From the IMG/VR virus record IMGVR_UViG_3300035689_000061, positions 1 to 30,602 of that record: a stretch of DNA of 30,602 nt; one strand, given 5' to 3'. Source of the stretch: a virus. The position numbers and the translations under genes were made by a program. The notes under the pieces are model-generated. The model was given only the letters and a program-made list of their open reading frames with translations. It had not been told where the DNA came from and made no database searches. This document shows positions 1-7,775 of the stretch, in pieces (the stretch's first letter is position 1; each line of letters begins with the position of its first letter).

Positions 1-255
1 ATTCCTTCTCCCTTAGAGATCGTTATTGAGGTGGTAGGTAACGTGGTCGTCGATCTTGGTCCGAACGTCACGCACCTCGGACTCGATACGGTTGAGTTGA
101 TCCTTCACCGACGTACCGCCGTTCGGTTGCAGCGTCTTCGATATCGCAATCTGCGTGCGGATCAGCCACAGGATGCCGCCGAGGATGGCGGTCGTCAGGA
201 TCACCAGCGGCACGATGTCGGCGGGAGCGTTGAAGGTCACGCTTCCAGCTCCGGC
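1..255. repeat. Left copy of the contig-end overlap
   Basis: The first 255 bases match positions 30348-30602. Five bases differ, at 52, 73, 88, 115 and 139, and positions 140-255 are identical. All five changes are silent in the 75-residue gene they fall in. This is what a circular or circularly permuted genome looks like when assembled from a mixed population. It is less likely to be a true terminal repeat, because genes run straight through the junction in one operon. Confidence 0.93.
13..240 (-). CDS. Small one-TM protein with coiled-coil tail (lysis-module candidate)
   Basis: This encodes 75 residues. The hydrophobic helix at about residues 10-26 (VPLVILTTAILGGILWLI) is followed by a charged, probably coiled-coil tail (about 43-70) ending in HLNNDL. 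The GTG start overlaps the stop of the upstream gene as GTGA (237-240). A holin-like gene starts directly downstream across the contig junction. Small single-TM proteins with a coiled-coil tail are common beside holins in actinophages, where they may be a second holin or membrane partner. The exact role here is inference. The same gene appears again at 30360-30587 with an identical protein and five silent differences. Confidence 0.8.
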   Translation of the reverse strand: MTFNAPADIVPLVILTTAILGGILWLIRTQIAISKTLQPNGGTSVKDQLNRIESEVRDVRTKIDDHVTYHLNNDL

Positions 256-497
256 TCTGGCTCGGGTGCGATGAAGGCGTCAGCCTCAGCGTCGAACCGG
301 AACCCGATCCCCGCGTAGGTCGATCTGAAGTTTGAGTTGTAGGACGTCTGCCGCCACTCGCCTGTGAGACCGATGCTGGCGATGAAAGCCTGACCGATCG
401 GCTCAGACTCCGGGAAGTCTCCGCCGCCGCAGTCGTCGTTCCCGACCACGATCACTTCACGGACGATGCCGTCCTCGATGCGTGCAAAGTGCGCCAT
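237..497 (-). CDS. Conserved phage protein of unknown function (aquatic-phage type)
   Basis: This encodes 86 residues starting MAHFARIEDGIVREVIVV, with a central QTSYNSNFRSTYAGIGFRFD block and an acidic, proline-rich tail (APEPEPELEA). From memory, the N-terminus and the TSYN...YAGIG block match a small protein widespread in marine and freshwater phages, usually next to tail-fibre genes. Its function is not known. A GAAAGGAAC ribosome site precedes the ATG. It lies between the glycine-rich adhesin and the lysis genes and is coupled to the next gene by a GTGA overlap. A tail-fibre accessory role fits the position but is unproven. The right-hand contig end holds only the last bases of a second copy. 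Confidence 0.8.
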   Translation of the reverse strand: MAHFARIEDGIVREVIVVGNDDCGGGDFPESEPIGQAFIASIGLTGEWRQTSYNSNFRSTYAGIGFRFDAEADAFIAPEPEPELEA

Positions 498-518
498 GTG
501 TGTTCCTTTCGAGTTGAG

Positions 519-2342
519 TTATGCGGTGCGTACGCGAACGATCACGACACCGGAGCCGCCTGCGGCTCCGCTTGTGGCAAGCCCGCTACCGCCGCCGCCG
601 CCACCAGTATTAGCGGTGCCTGCTGTACCTCCGGCTGTGCTTCCTGCACCACCGCCACCTGCACCACCGCCACCCGGTGTATAGGAAGTTCCTCCCCCAC
701 CGCCACCCGCCCGGGTAACCGACGAGTTTGTTATTGAGTTGGCTAGTCCAGCTCCACCAGCACCAGAGGATGTTGCGGCGACTCCTGCTCCACCTACTGC
801 ATTGGCACCTCCGCCGCCGCCACTAACTAGGTTGGCTCCAGCACCGCCAGCGTTGCCCGATAATGCGAGAGCAGGTCCCCCGGTAGTCACGTTGGCGGCA
901 CCACCACCACCGTTGCCGCCGCCCGTTGCGGGGTATGCGCCATTGACTCCATTGGACCCATAGCCCCCACCGATGGCCGATAGGGAATCGAGCCGACTGA
1001 AGTTTCCATTGGCACCCACGCCGGCAATGGAGTTACCGCCACCCGCGCCACCTGCGCCGACCGTGACAGTCAGTGCCTGTGCGGGTAAATATTCATTAGT
1101 TAGGTAGAGATGTTGGCCGCCGCCACCGCCGCCGCCTGCACCGCCGCCGCCACCTCCCCCTCCCCCCACGACCAGCACGTCGGCGAACCCGGCCTGATTG
1201 ACAGTCAGCGTTCCCGAGGACGTGAACTCAAACCAAGCGAACGTGGACCCACCCGAGGTGTACGTCCCGGACGCCGTGTTACCGATCGACGCCGCACCAG
1301 CGACAGCCGTGTACGGACGGGCAACACGGACGATGACAACACCGGAGCCGCCAGCGCCACCAGCGCCAGTTAGTTGATCGCCGGTAGTCTGCTGCCCGCC
1401 GCCGCCGCCACCACCACCAGTATTAGCGGTGCCTGAAGTTGCAGTTGTATTTGTTCCGGTTCCGGCTCCACCGCCACCAGAGCCACCCGAACCACCAGTG
1501 CCACCTCTCGCACCACCGCCACCGCCGCCGCCGTAAGTAACTGATGACCCGGTGAAACTGTTGGCAAGCCCTGCTCCGCCCGCACCACCAGTTCCTGATG
1601 TTGCTGCGCCACCGACAGCATTAGCACCGCCGCCGCCGCCACCGCCCGTCAACCCACTAGAGTTGCTTCCGCCGTCATTTCCTTGACCTGAAACTGAACC
1701 GCCACCTGTGCTGCTCGAAATGTTGTAGGCAGCGCCGCCACCCGACCCCCCGAACAGGCCATTCTTGCGGCTTGACGAAGCGCCACCGCCTGAGCCTCCA
1801 CCGACGGCATAGTAGGAACCCACACGAGATGCTTGACCAGCAAAGCCGTTGCCATTACTAGACGCCGCTGCCCCCGCACCTCCGGCCCCAATAACGACGG
1901 TTAGGGCTGCGGCCGGCAAGTAGGCGTTTGTTGTTACCAACACACCGCCAGCGCCGCCACCGCCGCCGTCTGCACCGCCAGCGCCGGCGCCTACGACGAG
2001 CACGTCGGCCAGCCCCGCCGTCGAGACGTTGAGCGACGAACTGCTATTGAAAGTCCAGAAATCGTAGGTGACGCCGCCACTCGTGTAGTTGCCTGTCGGA
2101 GTGTCAGAGATAGCGGCTCCACCAAGTGCTCCGCCAAGTGACTTCCATGTGCTGCCGTCGTAGACCTGCACCGTGCCGCCACCGATGTGCGTGACCATGC
2201 CGGTAGACGGTGACGGCAACGCGGAACCACGCGCCGCCGTGCCGTTGAAGTTCATCACGGCCTGGTCCATGAAGAAGTCCTGGACGTTAGCCGCCGTTAG
2301 GACTTCACCAGCGGTGAATGTGCGGAACCCGCCACCTGTCAT
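519..2342 (-). CDS. Glycine-rich tail adhesin with two tandem polyglycine repeats
   Basis: This encodes 607 residues from the ATG at 2342, which follows AAGGAGCATGAG. Residues 1-66 are an attachment-type domain (FRTFTAGEVLTAANVQDF...VQVYDGSTW). Two long repeats follow, at about 82-340 and 355-604. Each opens with a Y-T-S-G-G / F-x-F-x-S-S-x-x-L-x-V segment and ADVLVVG. Each continues through glycine runs and a YLP..ALTV.VGAGGAG stretch, and closes with GGSGVVIVRV. Glycine-rich phage adhesins such as Salmonella phage S16 gp38 fold as polyglycine-II sandwiches with variable tips that bind the receptor. That model fits, so this is probably the receptor-binding tail tip or fibre. The repeats differ mainly between the glycine runs, where host-range variation would be expected. 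Confidence 0.85.
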   Translation of the reverse strand: MTGGGFRTFTAGEVLTAANVQDFFMDQAVMNFNGTAARGSALPSPSTGMVTHIGGGTVQVYDGSTWKSLGGALGGAAISDTPTGNYTSGGVTYDFWTFNSSSSLNVSTAGLADVLVVGAGAGGADGGGGGAGGVLVTTNAYLPAAALTVVIGAGGAGAAASSNGNGFAGQASRVGSYYAVGGGSGGGASSSRKNGLFGGSGGGAAYNISSSTGGGSVSGQGNDGGSNSSGLTGGGGGGGANAVGGAATSGTGGAGGAGLANSFTGSSVTYGGGGGGGARGGTGGSGGSGGGGAGTGTNTTATSGTANTGGGGGGGGQQTTGDQLTGAGGAGGSGVVIVRVARPYTAVAGAASIGNTASGTYTSGGSTFAWFEFTSSGTLTVNQAGFADVLVVGGGGGGGGGAGGGGGGGQHLYLTNEYLPAQALTVTVGAGGAGGGNSIAGVGANGNFSRLDSLSAIGGGYGSNGVNGAYPATGGGNGGGGAANVTTGGPALALSGNAGGAGANLVSGGGGGANAVGGAGVAATSSGAGGAGLANSITNSSVTRAGGGGGGTSYTPGGGGAGGGGAGSTAGGTAGTANTGGGGGGSGLATSGAAGGSGVVIVRVRTA

Positions 2343-2352
2343 CTCATGCTCC

Positions 2353-2562
2353 TTAGAGTGAAACCCAAGCCGTGCCGTTGTAAACCGTGACCGTGCCGCC
2401 GCCAACGTGAGCGACCATTCCCGCAGTAGGGAAGGGAAGTGCCGAGCCGCGTGCCGCAGTCCCGTTGAAGTTCATTACCATCTGATCCATCAAAAAATCC
2501 TGCACGTTGGCAGCGGTCAGAACCTCGCCAGCGGTGAACGTGCGGAAACCAGCACCAGACAT
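2353..2562 (-). CDS. Stand-alone copy of the adhesin's N-terminal attachment domain
   Basis: This encodes 69 residues starting MSGAGFRTFTAGEVLTAANV. It is nearly the same protein as residues 1-66 of the next gene, with shared blocks NFNGTAARGSALP, GMV.H.GGGTV.VY and W.SL. GGGAGG-type ribosome bases (GGGAGGCGTG) precede the ATG at 2562. A GTG one codon earlier is too close to that site. The gene ends 11 bases before the adhesin starts. A tandem duplication that kept only the attachment domain explains it. It could occupy the same docking site on the tail tip, as a stub or adaptor, or be a remnant of an older adhesin whose glycine-rich part was lost. Confidence 0.8.
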   Translation of the reverse strand: MSGAGFRTFTAGEVLTAANVQDFLMDQMVMNFNGTAARGSALPFPTAGMVAHVGGGTVTVYNGTAWVSL

Positions 2563-2571
2563 CACGCCTCC

Positions 2572-3786
2572 CTAGAAGCCAAGTTGGTCGTCGTCGAGTT
2601 GCCCGAACAGCGACGAATCAAGAATGAAAGACGCCTCCGCGCGAGACATCGTTAAAGTCACGTTGTGCTCCCCTGGGGAAATGTTGTGACTAATCCTATC
2701 CAAAACCGCATATTGGGTAATAGCGGATCCGACCGTCGGAGTGAACGTCACCTGCAGCGGGGAACCGACATCGAGCCGGGCCACCGTCGATTGTTGCGCC
2801 GTTCCAAGGGCATCCATCGAAACCGTGACTTCGTTAATTCGAAGTGAAGGATCCTTATACCGGGCCAGAAGATAATCCCCGAGAGTCCCCATATCGGCAT
2901 CCGTGTTAAACAGAAGCCCCGTTTTTGAGAGCTCACTAACCCCGTAGGTTGTCTGCGAAGTAGCGTCGACATCGACGGCGGTTCCACCGTTATTCCGCGT
3001 TAAAGTGATTTCGTTATAGATCTGCTCGGATCCGTAATCGATGCTTACTTCACGGAAAGGGATCCCGGTGCCACCGAAAACCGTCGGATTCGAGAAGTTT
3101 TGGGATGCCTGCCGATCAGCGAAGGCAGCATTCCCGGCCCGGTCCATGAAGAACGTCCCGAATTCGGTATCGGAAACGGTTTGCAGATAATCCAGAATGC
3201 TTGTGTTTGCGGCCGGTGAATCGGCCTGCAATGTCACTTGCCCCGCGTCAAGATCCCGTTTCCCGGTCGGCCATGAAGCTTCCGTTAGGGCAACCCCGAC
3301 CCGGGCCCCTGACAATTGGGAGGTTTTCGCGGCCGTCCCGATCGTCACTTGGGAAAGCAGAAGGAACCCATCGACGCATTCCGCCGTAGTCGTATAGTCC
3401 CCGTCATTACGGAACTCGAGGTTCCAATCATCGACCAGGCCGTTAAAGATTGGTTCGCTATTGAGAGTGATCGAAACGTTTTTTCGGGGCACGATGCTCG
3501 AGGAATACGGGCTAACGGCGGTGCCGGCCGTCGGATCGAATAATCGGGCCCGGTTGTCGAGGACGATCGAAGCGTTACCGGCCTGGGGCCTGTCGAGAAC
3601 CCTCGACCGGCCGCGGCTAATACTCACCGACCGAACATATTGGGTAACGTCGACCAGGGAGAAAGCCCCGCCCAAGGTGAAAACCGTATTATCCAATACG
3701 CCTTGAACGGGATCATTGAGGGTAAAGAAATTAGTTACCCCGCCGGCACCCTCATCGAAAGCGAAAACTACTTCCGTATTCGTCAT
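2572..3786 (-). CDS. Minor tail protein (distal tail/baseplate-hub type)
   Basis: This encodes 404 residues and is coupled to the tape measure gene by an ATGA overlap at 3783-3786. It has the features of actinophage minor tail proteins that follow the tape measure. These are an early VTQYVRSVSISRGRSR segment, then A.IVLDNRARLFDP, SI.PRKNV.I and the D-W-N-L-E stretch near residue 120, with beta-rich sequence throughout. In siphoviruses the genes just after the tape measure build the distal tail and hub. The exact part (distal tail protein or hub) cannot be told from sequence alone. Confidence 0.82.
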   Translation of the reverse strand: MTNTEVVFAFDEGAGGVTNFFTLNDPVQGVLDNTVFTLGGAFSLVDVTQYVRSVSISRGRSRVLDRPQAGNASIVLDNRARLFDPTAGTAVSPYSSSIVPRKNVSITLNSEPIFNGLVDDWNLEFRNDGDYTTTAECVDGFLLLSQVTIGTAAKTSQLSGARVGVALTEASWPTGKRDLDAGQVTLQADSPAANTSILDYLQTVSDTEFGTFFMDRAGNAAFADRQASQNFSNPTVFGGTGIPFREVSIDYGSEQIYNEITLTRNNGGTAVDVDATSQTTYGVSELSKTGLLFNTDADMGTLGDYLLARYKDPSLRINEVTVSMDALGTAQQSTVARLDVGSPLQVTFTPTVGSAITQYAVLDRISHNISPGEHNVTLTMSRAEASFILDSSLFGQLDDDQLGF

Positions 3787-5981
3787 GACGTAACCGAAAT
3801 TGGAACCGGACCATTCCTCCGTTGATACTGCCGAAGGGCATCCACGATTAGACGACCAACCTCGGCCCCATCCGTACCCATGCCGGCATTCACGGTGAGA
3901 TTAATTGTCGTCCCCATACCGCCACCGCGGGACAACGGTACGACGGCCTCCGGGCCTGCCTCACCGATCATCGCCAGAGTAGGCCGGTAAACGATGCCAC
4001 CGTCGGCAAGCTCCGGGATGTTTGGCAGCTGGGCGACACCGACGCGCTGCCCACCTACAGTCCCGAGGAACGGAACCGTTACTTCCGGGATCGAGAAGGA
4101 AAGACCATTCCAGGCATTAATGATCCGGTTGATTCCACGGATCACGAAGTTAACGGCATTACGGATCGTGTCGACAATCGTGTTATAGATATTGTCGAAT
4201 ATTCCCTTAATGAAATCTTTCACCGTATTAAAGGTTGAAGTGATCCCATCGAAAATAGCGGTCCAGAATTTTTGGAATGTCTCAATATAAAGTGCGACAT
4301 ATTGAACAATAATCGCGCCGACTTCAATCAGCTTCGCCACGAATTGCACAAATGCCGAGATAATTCTGATAATTGTTGTCGCGATAAATCCTAGTACCTC
4401 GATCAATGCCTTGAGATAATTTCCGACGAACGTAACCAGAAACGGCACCACATAGGCCATTAAGAAATCGACGAATGCCTGGAATCCTGACCGAAGCCTT
4501 TCGATAGTTTCCCGGTTTTCTTCGAGTAACCTTTTCACTTCTCCGACGACCCGGCCGATAACATGTTGGATTGTGGCCCACACTTCGGCAACGGTATCCC
4601 GCAAGATTTCGCTATTATTCCAGAGATAAACGAATCCAGCGGCGAGTAGTGCAACAGCAGCGACAATGCCAGCAATAACTAATGTTGCGGGATTAATGGC
4701 CGCAACTATGCCACCGATCACGGCAATCAATTTGCCGACAATGAACAGGACCGGTCCGATTGCTGCCGCTATTGCCGCGAATTGGACGATAAACCTTTGC
4801 ACATCCGGATCGAGAGCCGCAAAACGGTTTGTCATTTCGGTAAGGAAATTCGCTATCGATTGAATCGTGGGAGCAAGAACATCCCCGAGCATGATTAGAA
4901 CACTATCGATGGATCCCTTGAGAGCTTCAATCGCGCCGGCGGTTCCCGACATTCTGGCATTAGCAAGATCGGCAGCGATACCCGTTTTTGTTACTGCCGT
5001 ATTTAGATCGTTGAAACCTTGAACGCCTTGCTCGATCAGAATATTCGCGGCCCGCATACCTTGGACGCCGAAGATTTTCTTTAAACTAAAGGTCCGAGTA
5101 GCGTCATCCATTCCTTGGAATGTTGTCGTCAACCGTTCGACCACTTGATTAAATGGGATTACATTTCCGCTACTGTCAAGAAACGTAAGCCCAAGATCCT
5201 TCATAACTTCACTAGCTGCCCTAGTCGTCGGGACGAGACCGAGAAGCATTTGATTAAGTGATGTTCCTGCAGTTGAAGAATCGATGCCGGCATTATTGAG
5301 AGCTGCTATACCCGTCACGACATCCGACAATGGGAGACCCATTGTGTTAGCGGTGGATCCAACAAACTTCAAAGCCAAGGCGAGATCCTGCACCCCGGCC
5401 GTTGAAGCGACAGCACCAGCCGCAAGAATATCGACCACCTTATTTGTGTCGGCCGCCGAAACTTCGAACGTATTCATCGCGTTACTAATGATTGTTGCCG
5501 CATCCGCGAGGGCCATGCCTTCGGTGGCGGCAAGGTTCATTGTTGCGGCTAATGCACCGGCCTCGATATCTGCGACAGTCAAGCCGCCTTTCGAAAGCTC
5601 GAGCATCGCATCCGCGGCCTCACCTGCAGAGAAAACAGTATCGGCACCCATTTTCAAAGCAAGCTTCGAAAGAGACTCCATCGATTCCGCGCTAGCATTC
5701 GCGTTAACTTGGAGACTATTCATAGTTGTTTCGAAATCAGCTGAGGCCATGACAGCGGCCGTGCCGATACCAACTATTGGAAGCGTAACCCCTAGCGTTA
5801 AGGTTTTGCCGACGCTGGAAATTTTCTCTCCGGCCTTCTGCATTTCCTGGCCGAAGTCATTAATTTTCTTAGTCGTCGATTCGGATGCCGCTTGCATCCG
5901 CTCGAGATCCTTGATGGCACGGTTAATATCTTTATCGTCGTATTCACCCTTAACGACTACATCGATCGAATTTCGCGCCAC
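3783..5981 (-). CDS. Tail tape measure protein
   Basis: This encodes 732 residues from a GTG preceded by AGGAGTATCG. The N-terminal 60 residues look coiled-coil. A PhageMin_Tail/TP901-type region follows (FETTMNSLQVNANA, then ALKFVGSTANTMGLPLSDV and later FGVQGMRAANIL). There is a long hydrophobic stretch at about 395-470 and again near 515-590, typical of tape measures that insert into the membrane at ejection. The C-terminus has ADGGIVYRPTLAMIGEAGPE, a common tape-measure ending. At roughly 1.5 angstroms per residue the length suggests a tail of about 100-110 nm, which is an inference. Confidence 0.95.
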   Translation of the reverse strand: MARNSIDVVVKGEYDDKDINRAIKDLERMQAASESTTKKINDFGQEMQKAGEKISSVGKTLTLGVTLPIVGIGTAAVMASADFETTMNSLQVNANASAESMESLSKLALKMGADTVFSAGEAADAMLELSKGGLTVADIEAGALAATMNLAATEGMALADAATIISNAMNTFEVSAADTNKVVDILAAGAVASTAGVQDLALALKFVGSTANTMGLPLSDVVTGIAALNNAGIDSSTAGTSLNQMLLGLVPTTRAASEVMKDLGLTFLDSSGNVIPFNQVVERLTTTFQGMDDATRTFSLKKIFGVQGMRAANILIEQGVQGFNDLNTAVTKTGIAADLANARMSGTAGAIEALKGSIDSVLIMLGDVLAPTIQSIANFLTEMTNRFAALDPDVQRFIVQFAAIAAAIGPVLFIVGKLIAVIGGIVAAINPATLVIAGIVAAVALLAAGFVYLWNNSEILRDTVAEVWATIQHVIGRVVGEVKRLLEENRETIERLRSGFQAFVDFLMAYVVPFLVTFVGNYLKALIEVLGFIATTIIRIISAFVQFVAKLIEVGAIIVQYVALYIETFQKFWTAIFDGITSTFNTVKDFIKGIFDNIYNTIVDTIRNAVNFVIRGINRIINAWNGLSFSIPEVTVPFLGTVGGQRVGVAQLPNIPELADGGIVYRPTLAMIGEAGPEAVVPLSRGGGMGTTINLTVNAGMGTDGAEVGRLIVDALRQYQRRNGPVPISVTS

Positions 5982-5989
5982 CGATACTC

Positions 5990-6517
5990 CTAAACCTTAT
6001 TAACTGCCGCTTGGATTAATTGCCCGATTTCCTTCGCCGCCTCCGGGCCTTTCGCATACCAGGCCGGAGTAAGCAACCGCGGCCACATGCCCACATTGCG
6101 GGCACCTTCTTTTGTGCCGGTTTGCTTATTGATATTTCGGTTGAATGGATGCCGCGACTTATTCACGGAACCGGCAAGCGTGAAGATAGCGACCGCCGGA
6201 TCCGTTTTGTCGAGCACGGCTCGGCCTTCGACCTGACGGAAACCTGATTTCACCCTGGATCGGAATCGAGTAGTGAACCGGAATTTCCCTTGATCGTACG
6301 ATAGATCCCGGCCGTCCCTGGAATAAATCCATTTGCCCCATCCAGTGCCTCTCCGCTTGGGAGTCAAACCCATGAACGGAACTCGAGCCTTAGCGTCCTG
6401 AGTGACAGCATCCGTCGCAGTCTTTACACCTTTTTGAATGTCCCGCCACGCTTCCTTATCGAAACGTTTCAAGGCATCGATTTTCGCGGCAGCTCCCCGC
6501 ACTTCAACTTTCATCAT
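5990..6517 (-). CDS. HK97 gp10-like tail/head-tail joining protein
   Basis: This encodes 175 residues from the first of two adjacent ATGs. It starts inside the stop of the frameshifted chaperone product (ATGA, 6514-6517), which supports this start over an ATG 60 bases earlier. The N-terminus MMKVEVRGAAAKIDALKRF and the basic middle (TRFRSRVKSGFRQVEGRAVL) resemble the HK97-gp10_like family. The C-terminus has a GPEAAKEIGQLIQAAVNKV helix. The position is unusual: gp10-like genes normally precede the tail tube gene, while this one lies between the chaperone and the tape measure. A minor tail role is therefore possible. Confidence 0.72.
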   Translation of the reverse strand: MMKVEVRGAAAKIDALKRFDKEAWRDIQKGVKTATDAVTQDAKARVPFMGLTPKRRGTGWGKWIYSRDGRDLSYDQGKFRFTTRFRSRVKSGFRQVEGRAVLDKTDPAVAIFTLAGSVNKSRHPFNRNINKQTGTKEGARNVGMWPRLLTPAWYAKGPEAAKEIGQLIQAAVNKV

Positions 6518-6923
6518 TTCCGGGCCGCCTTTTTCTCTTGCACGATTCTCCATTGCAAATATTTCTGCATCGTCCAAAGCATCCGTGGAGACTCATGCAC
6601 CAGCGTCGACGGGGCCACCCCGAATTCGTATGCTAAATGGCAGATCAGGAAATGGACAGACTCGGCCCCAAAGGGACAGGTTCCGCCGCTTCTTGAATCT
6701 CCACCCCGTCGAGTCGATTAAGCCACATATCGAAATCAGCGGTTTCCCCGGCCCGCTTCAAACGATGCCAAGCAAGCCAACAAATATCCGTGAACCGGAT
6801 TTCTGTTCCAAGCTTCGCAACACTTCGATTAAATTCACTTTCGAAGGCGACGAAATCCGGTGCCGACACGGTGACATCAGCACCGGATCCGTCTGCGTAG
6901 GTGACTCTTAAATCCATTTTCAA
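6514..6923 (-). CDS. Tail assembly chaperone, long form made by -1 frameshift
   Basis: This is the predicted 136-residue product when ribosomes slip back one base at CCCTTTG (6669-6675). After the slip, reading continues GAESVHFLICHLAYEFGVAP and ends with IVQEKKAARK before a TGA at 6514-6516. The second-frame piece has no start of its own. It fills the gap between the short chaperone and the next gene and ends in an ATGA overlap with that gene. This is the standard arrangement of lambda gpG/gpGT-type chaperones that coat the tape measure during tail assembly. The shift itself is inferred from the slippery site and the open frame. Confidence 0.85.
6645..6923 (-). CDS. Tail assembly chaperone, short form
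   Basis: This encodes 92 residues between the tail tube and tape measure genes, the usual chaperone position. I chose the TTG at 6923 because AGGAG lies six bases upstream. An ATG two codons later (6917) is the alternative. The protein contains ADVTVSAPDFVAFESEFNRS and a helical WLAWHRLKRAG stretch, similar in layout to actinophage gpG-like proteins. The final codons carry the overlapping slippery heptamers. The zero-frame reading ends GPSLSIS, while a -1 slip gives the long form. Confidence 0.85.
   Translation of the reverse strand: MKMDLRVTYADGSGADVTVSAPDFVAFESEFNRSVAKLGTEIRFTDICWLAWHRLKRAGETADFDMWLNRLDGVEIQEAAEPVPLGPSLSIS
6669..6675 (-). promoter_or_regulatory. Programmed -1 frameshift site
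   Basis: On the minus strand the site reads CCCTTTG in the phase C CCT TTG, a perfect X-XXY-YYZ heptamer. It overlaps a second valid heptamer, TTTGGGG (T TTG GGG). A -1 slip at either one joins the short chaperone to the 52-codon second frame. Slippery heptamers at this gene position are a conserved feature of siphovirus tail genes. Confidence 0.85.
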
Positions 6924-6938
6924 GGCAGGCTCCTAACG

Positions 6939-7352
6939 TTACGGGGTTACGTCGCGTACGACTGTGCCGGTGATCGGGAAAGAAACGGAAATCGTCGCAA
7001 GATCCCCAACCGCACTATCGATTGGATTTGCCTGAGCAACCAAACAATCGAATTGGTATTCGGCATTCGATGTTGAGATTGCAGCGGTTCCACCTGGACG
7101 AATACGAACCGGGACCACCGAACCAAGCTGATTGAAAATAAGCTCGTCGATTGCACCCGAAGCCATATCCTGATGAAACTCGAAGTCGACAGTACCGGAC
7201 TTCAAACCGCCCACGCGGGTCCGGTAGGTGGAACCGAAAGCCGTTGTTTCTACATCGTCGGCCTCGATATTCACCGTCACGGAAGCACATGAGCTCGTCA
7301 CCGTTGATCCGTTGAAAACGATCACCGGCTCGATTACTACGAACTTTGCCAT
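6939..7352 (-). CDS. Major tail (tube) protein
   Basis: This encodes 137 residues after an AAGGAGAAATAA ribosome site. The sequence is beta-rich (VIVFNGSTVTSSCASVTVNIEADD, written here in part) with ETTAFGSTYRTRVGGLKSGTVDFEF, a pattern seen in short siphovirus tube proteins. The order connector, tail terminator, tube, chaperone, tape measure is the standard one and supports the call. No Ig-like extra domain is present, so this is the minimal tube fold. Confidence 0.85.
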   Translation of the reverse strand: MAKFVVIEPVIVFNGSTVTSSCASVTVNIEADDVETTAFGSTYRTRVGGLKSGTVDFEFHQDMASGAIDELIFNQLGSVVPVRIRPGGTAAISTSNAEYQFDCLVAQANPIDSAVGDLATISVSFPITGTVVRDVTP

Positions 7353-7370
7353 TTGATTATTTCTCCTTCA

Positions 7371-7775
7371 TCAAGCGTAAACGGTGATCGAGAGATCCGC
7401 CGCAACGTATGTTATTTCACCTACTGCCAGCTCACGAAGGTTATCGCCGCTGGTAACTCGAAGGTCGTTTGCTTCGCCTCCGAGAGTCCTATCCGATTCG
7501 ATAGCCTCTTTAAGGCTATTCGTGCCCGTGCCCGAAAGGTATCCGTCTAGCGCGGTTTGTGCCCCGCGTGTATCGACACGGCCGACAATCACGATCACGC
7601 GGAAAAGGTAAGTATCGAGGGCCCGGCCCATCGACGTATCGAAATCGACCCGTTCGAAAGTGACTATCGCTATCGGCGGTTTCGGATCCTCCGGAATGAC
7701 GGAATTAGTTCGAAGCCCGGGCACCGTGGCAAGGTTCGTTGCCAAAGCCTGCCGCATCGTGGTAATCGATGCCAT
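7371..7775 (-). CDS. Tail terminator / tail completion protein
   Basis: This encodes 134 residues, with the start overlapping the upstream stop as TAATG. The layout starts ITTMRQALATNLATVPGLR, goes on to KPPIAIV, then has a strand-rich YLFRVIVIVGR. The last part is DSLKEAI-like (NSLKEAIESD) with Y.AADLSITVYA at the end. This is the pattern of HK97 gp10/gp17-neighbourhood tail terminator proteins in actinophages. The terminator ring caps the tail tube and docks to the head connector. Family assignment rests on pattern and position. Confidence 0.75.
   Translation of the reverse strand: MASITTMRQALATNLATVPGLRTNSVIPEDPKPPIAIVTFERVDFDTSMGRALDTYLFRVIVIVGRVDTRGAQTALDGYLSGTGTNSLKEAIESDRTLGGEANDLRVTSGDNLRELAVGEITYVAADLSITVYA

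Noticed and set aside
1-255. True terminal direct repeats
   Set aside because: The operon runs without a break through the junction and the copies differ by silent changes, so an assembly overlap of a circular map is simpler. Reads could still reverse this.
466-963. Proline/alanine-rich plus-strand reading frames
   Set aside because: They are antisense shadows of the glycine-rich adhesin: glycine codons read backwards give proline and alanine. No ribosome sites.
5284-6003. 239-residue plus-strand frame
   Set aside because: It is antisense to the tape measure gene, which has clear family features and a ribosome site. The long frame results from codon bias.
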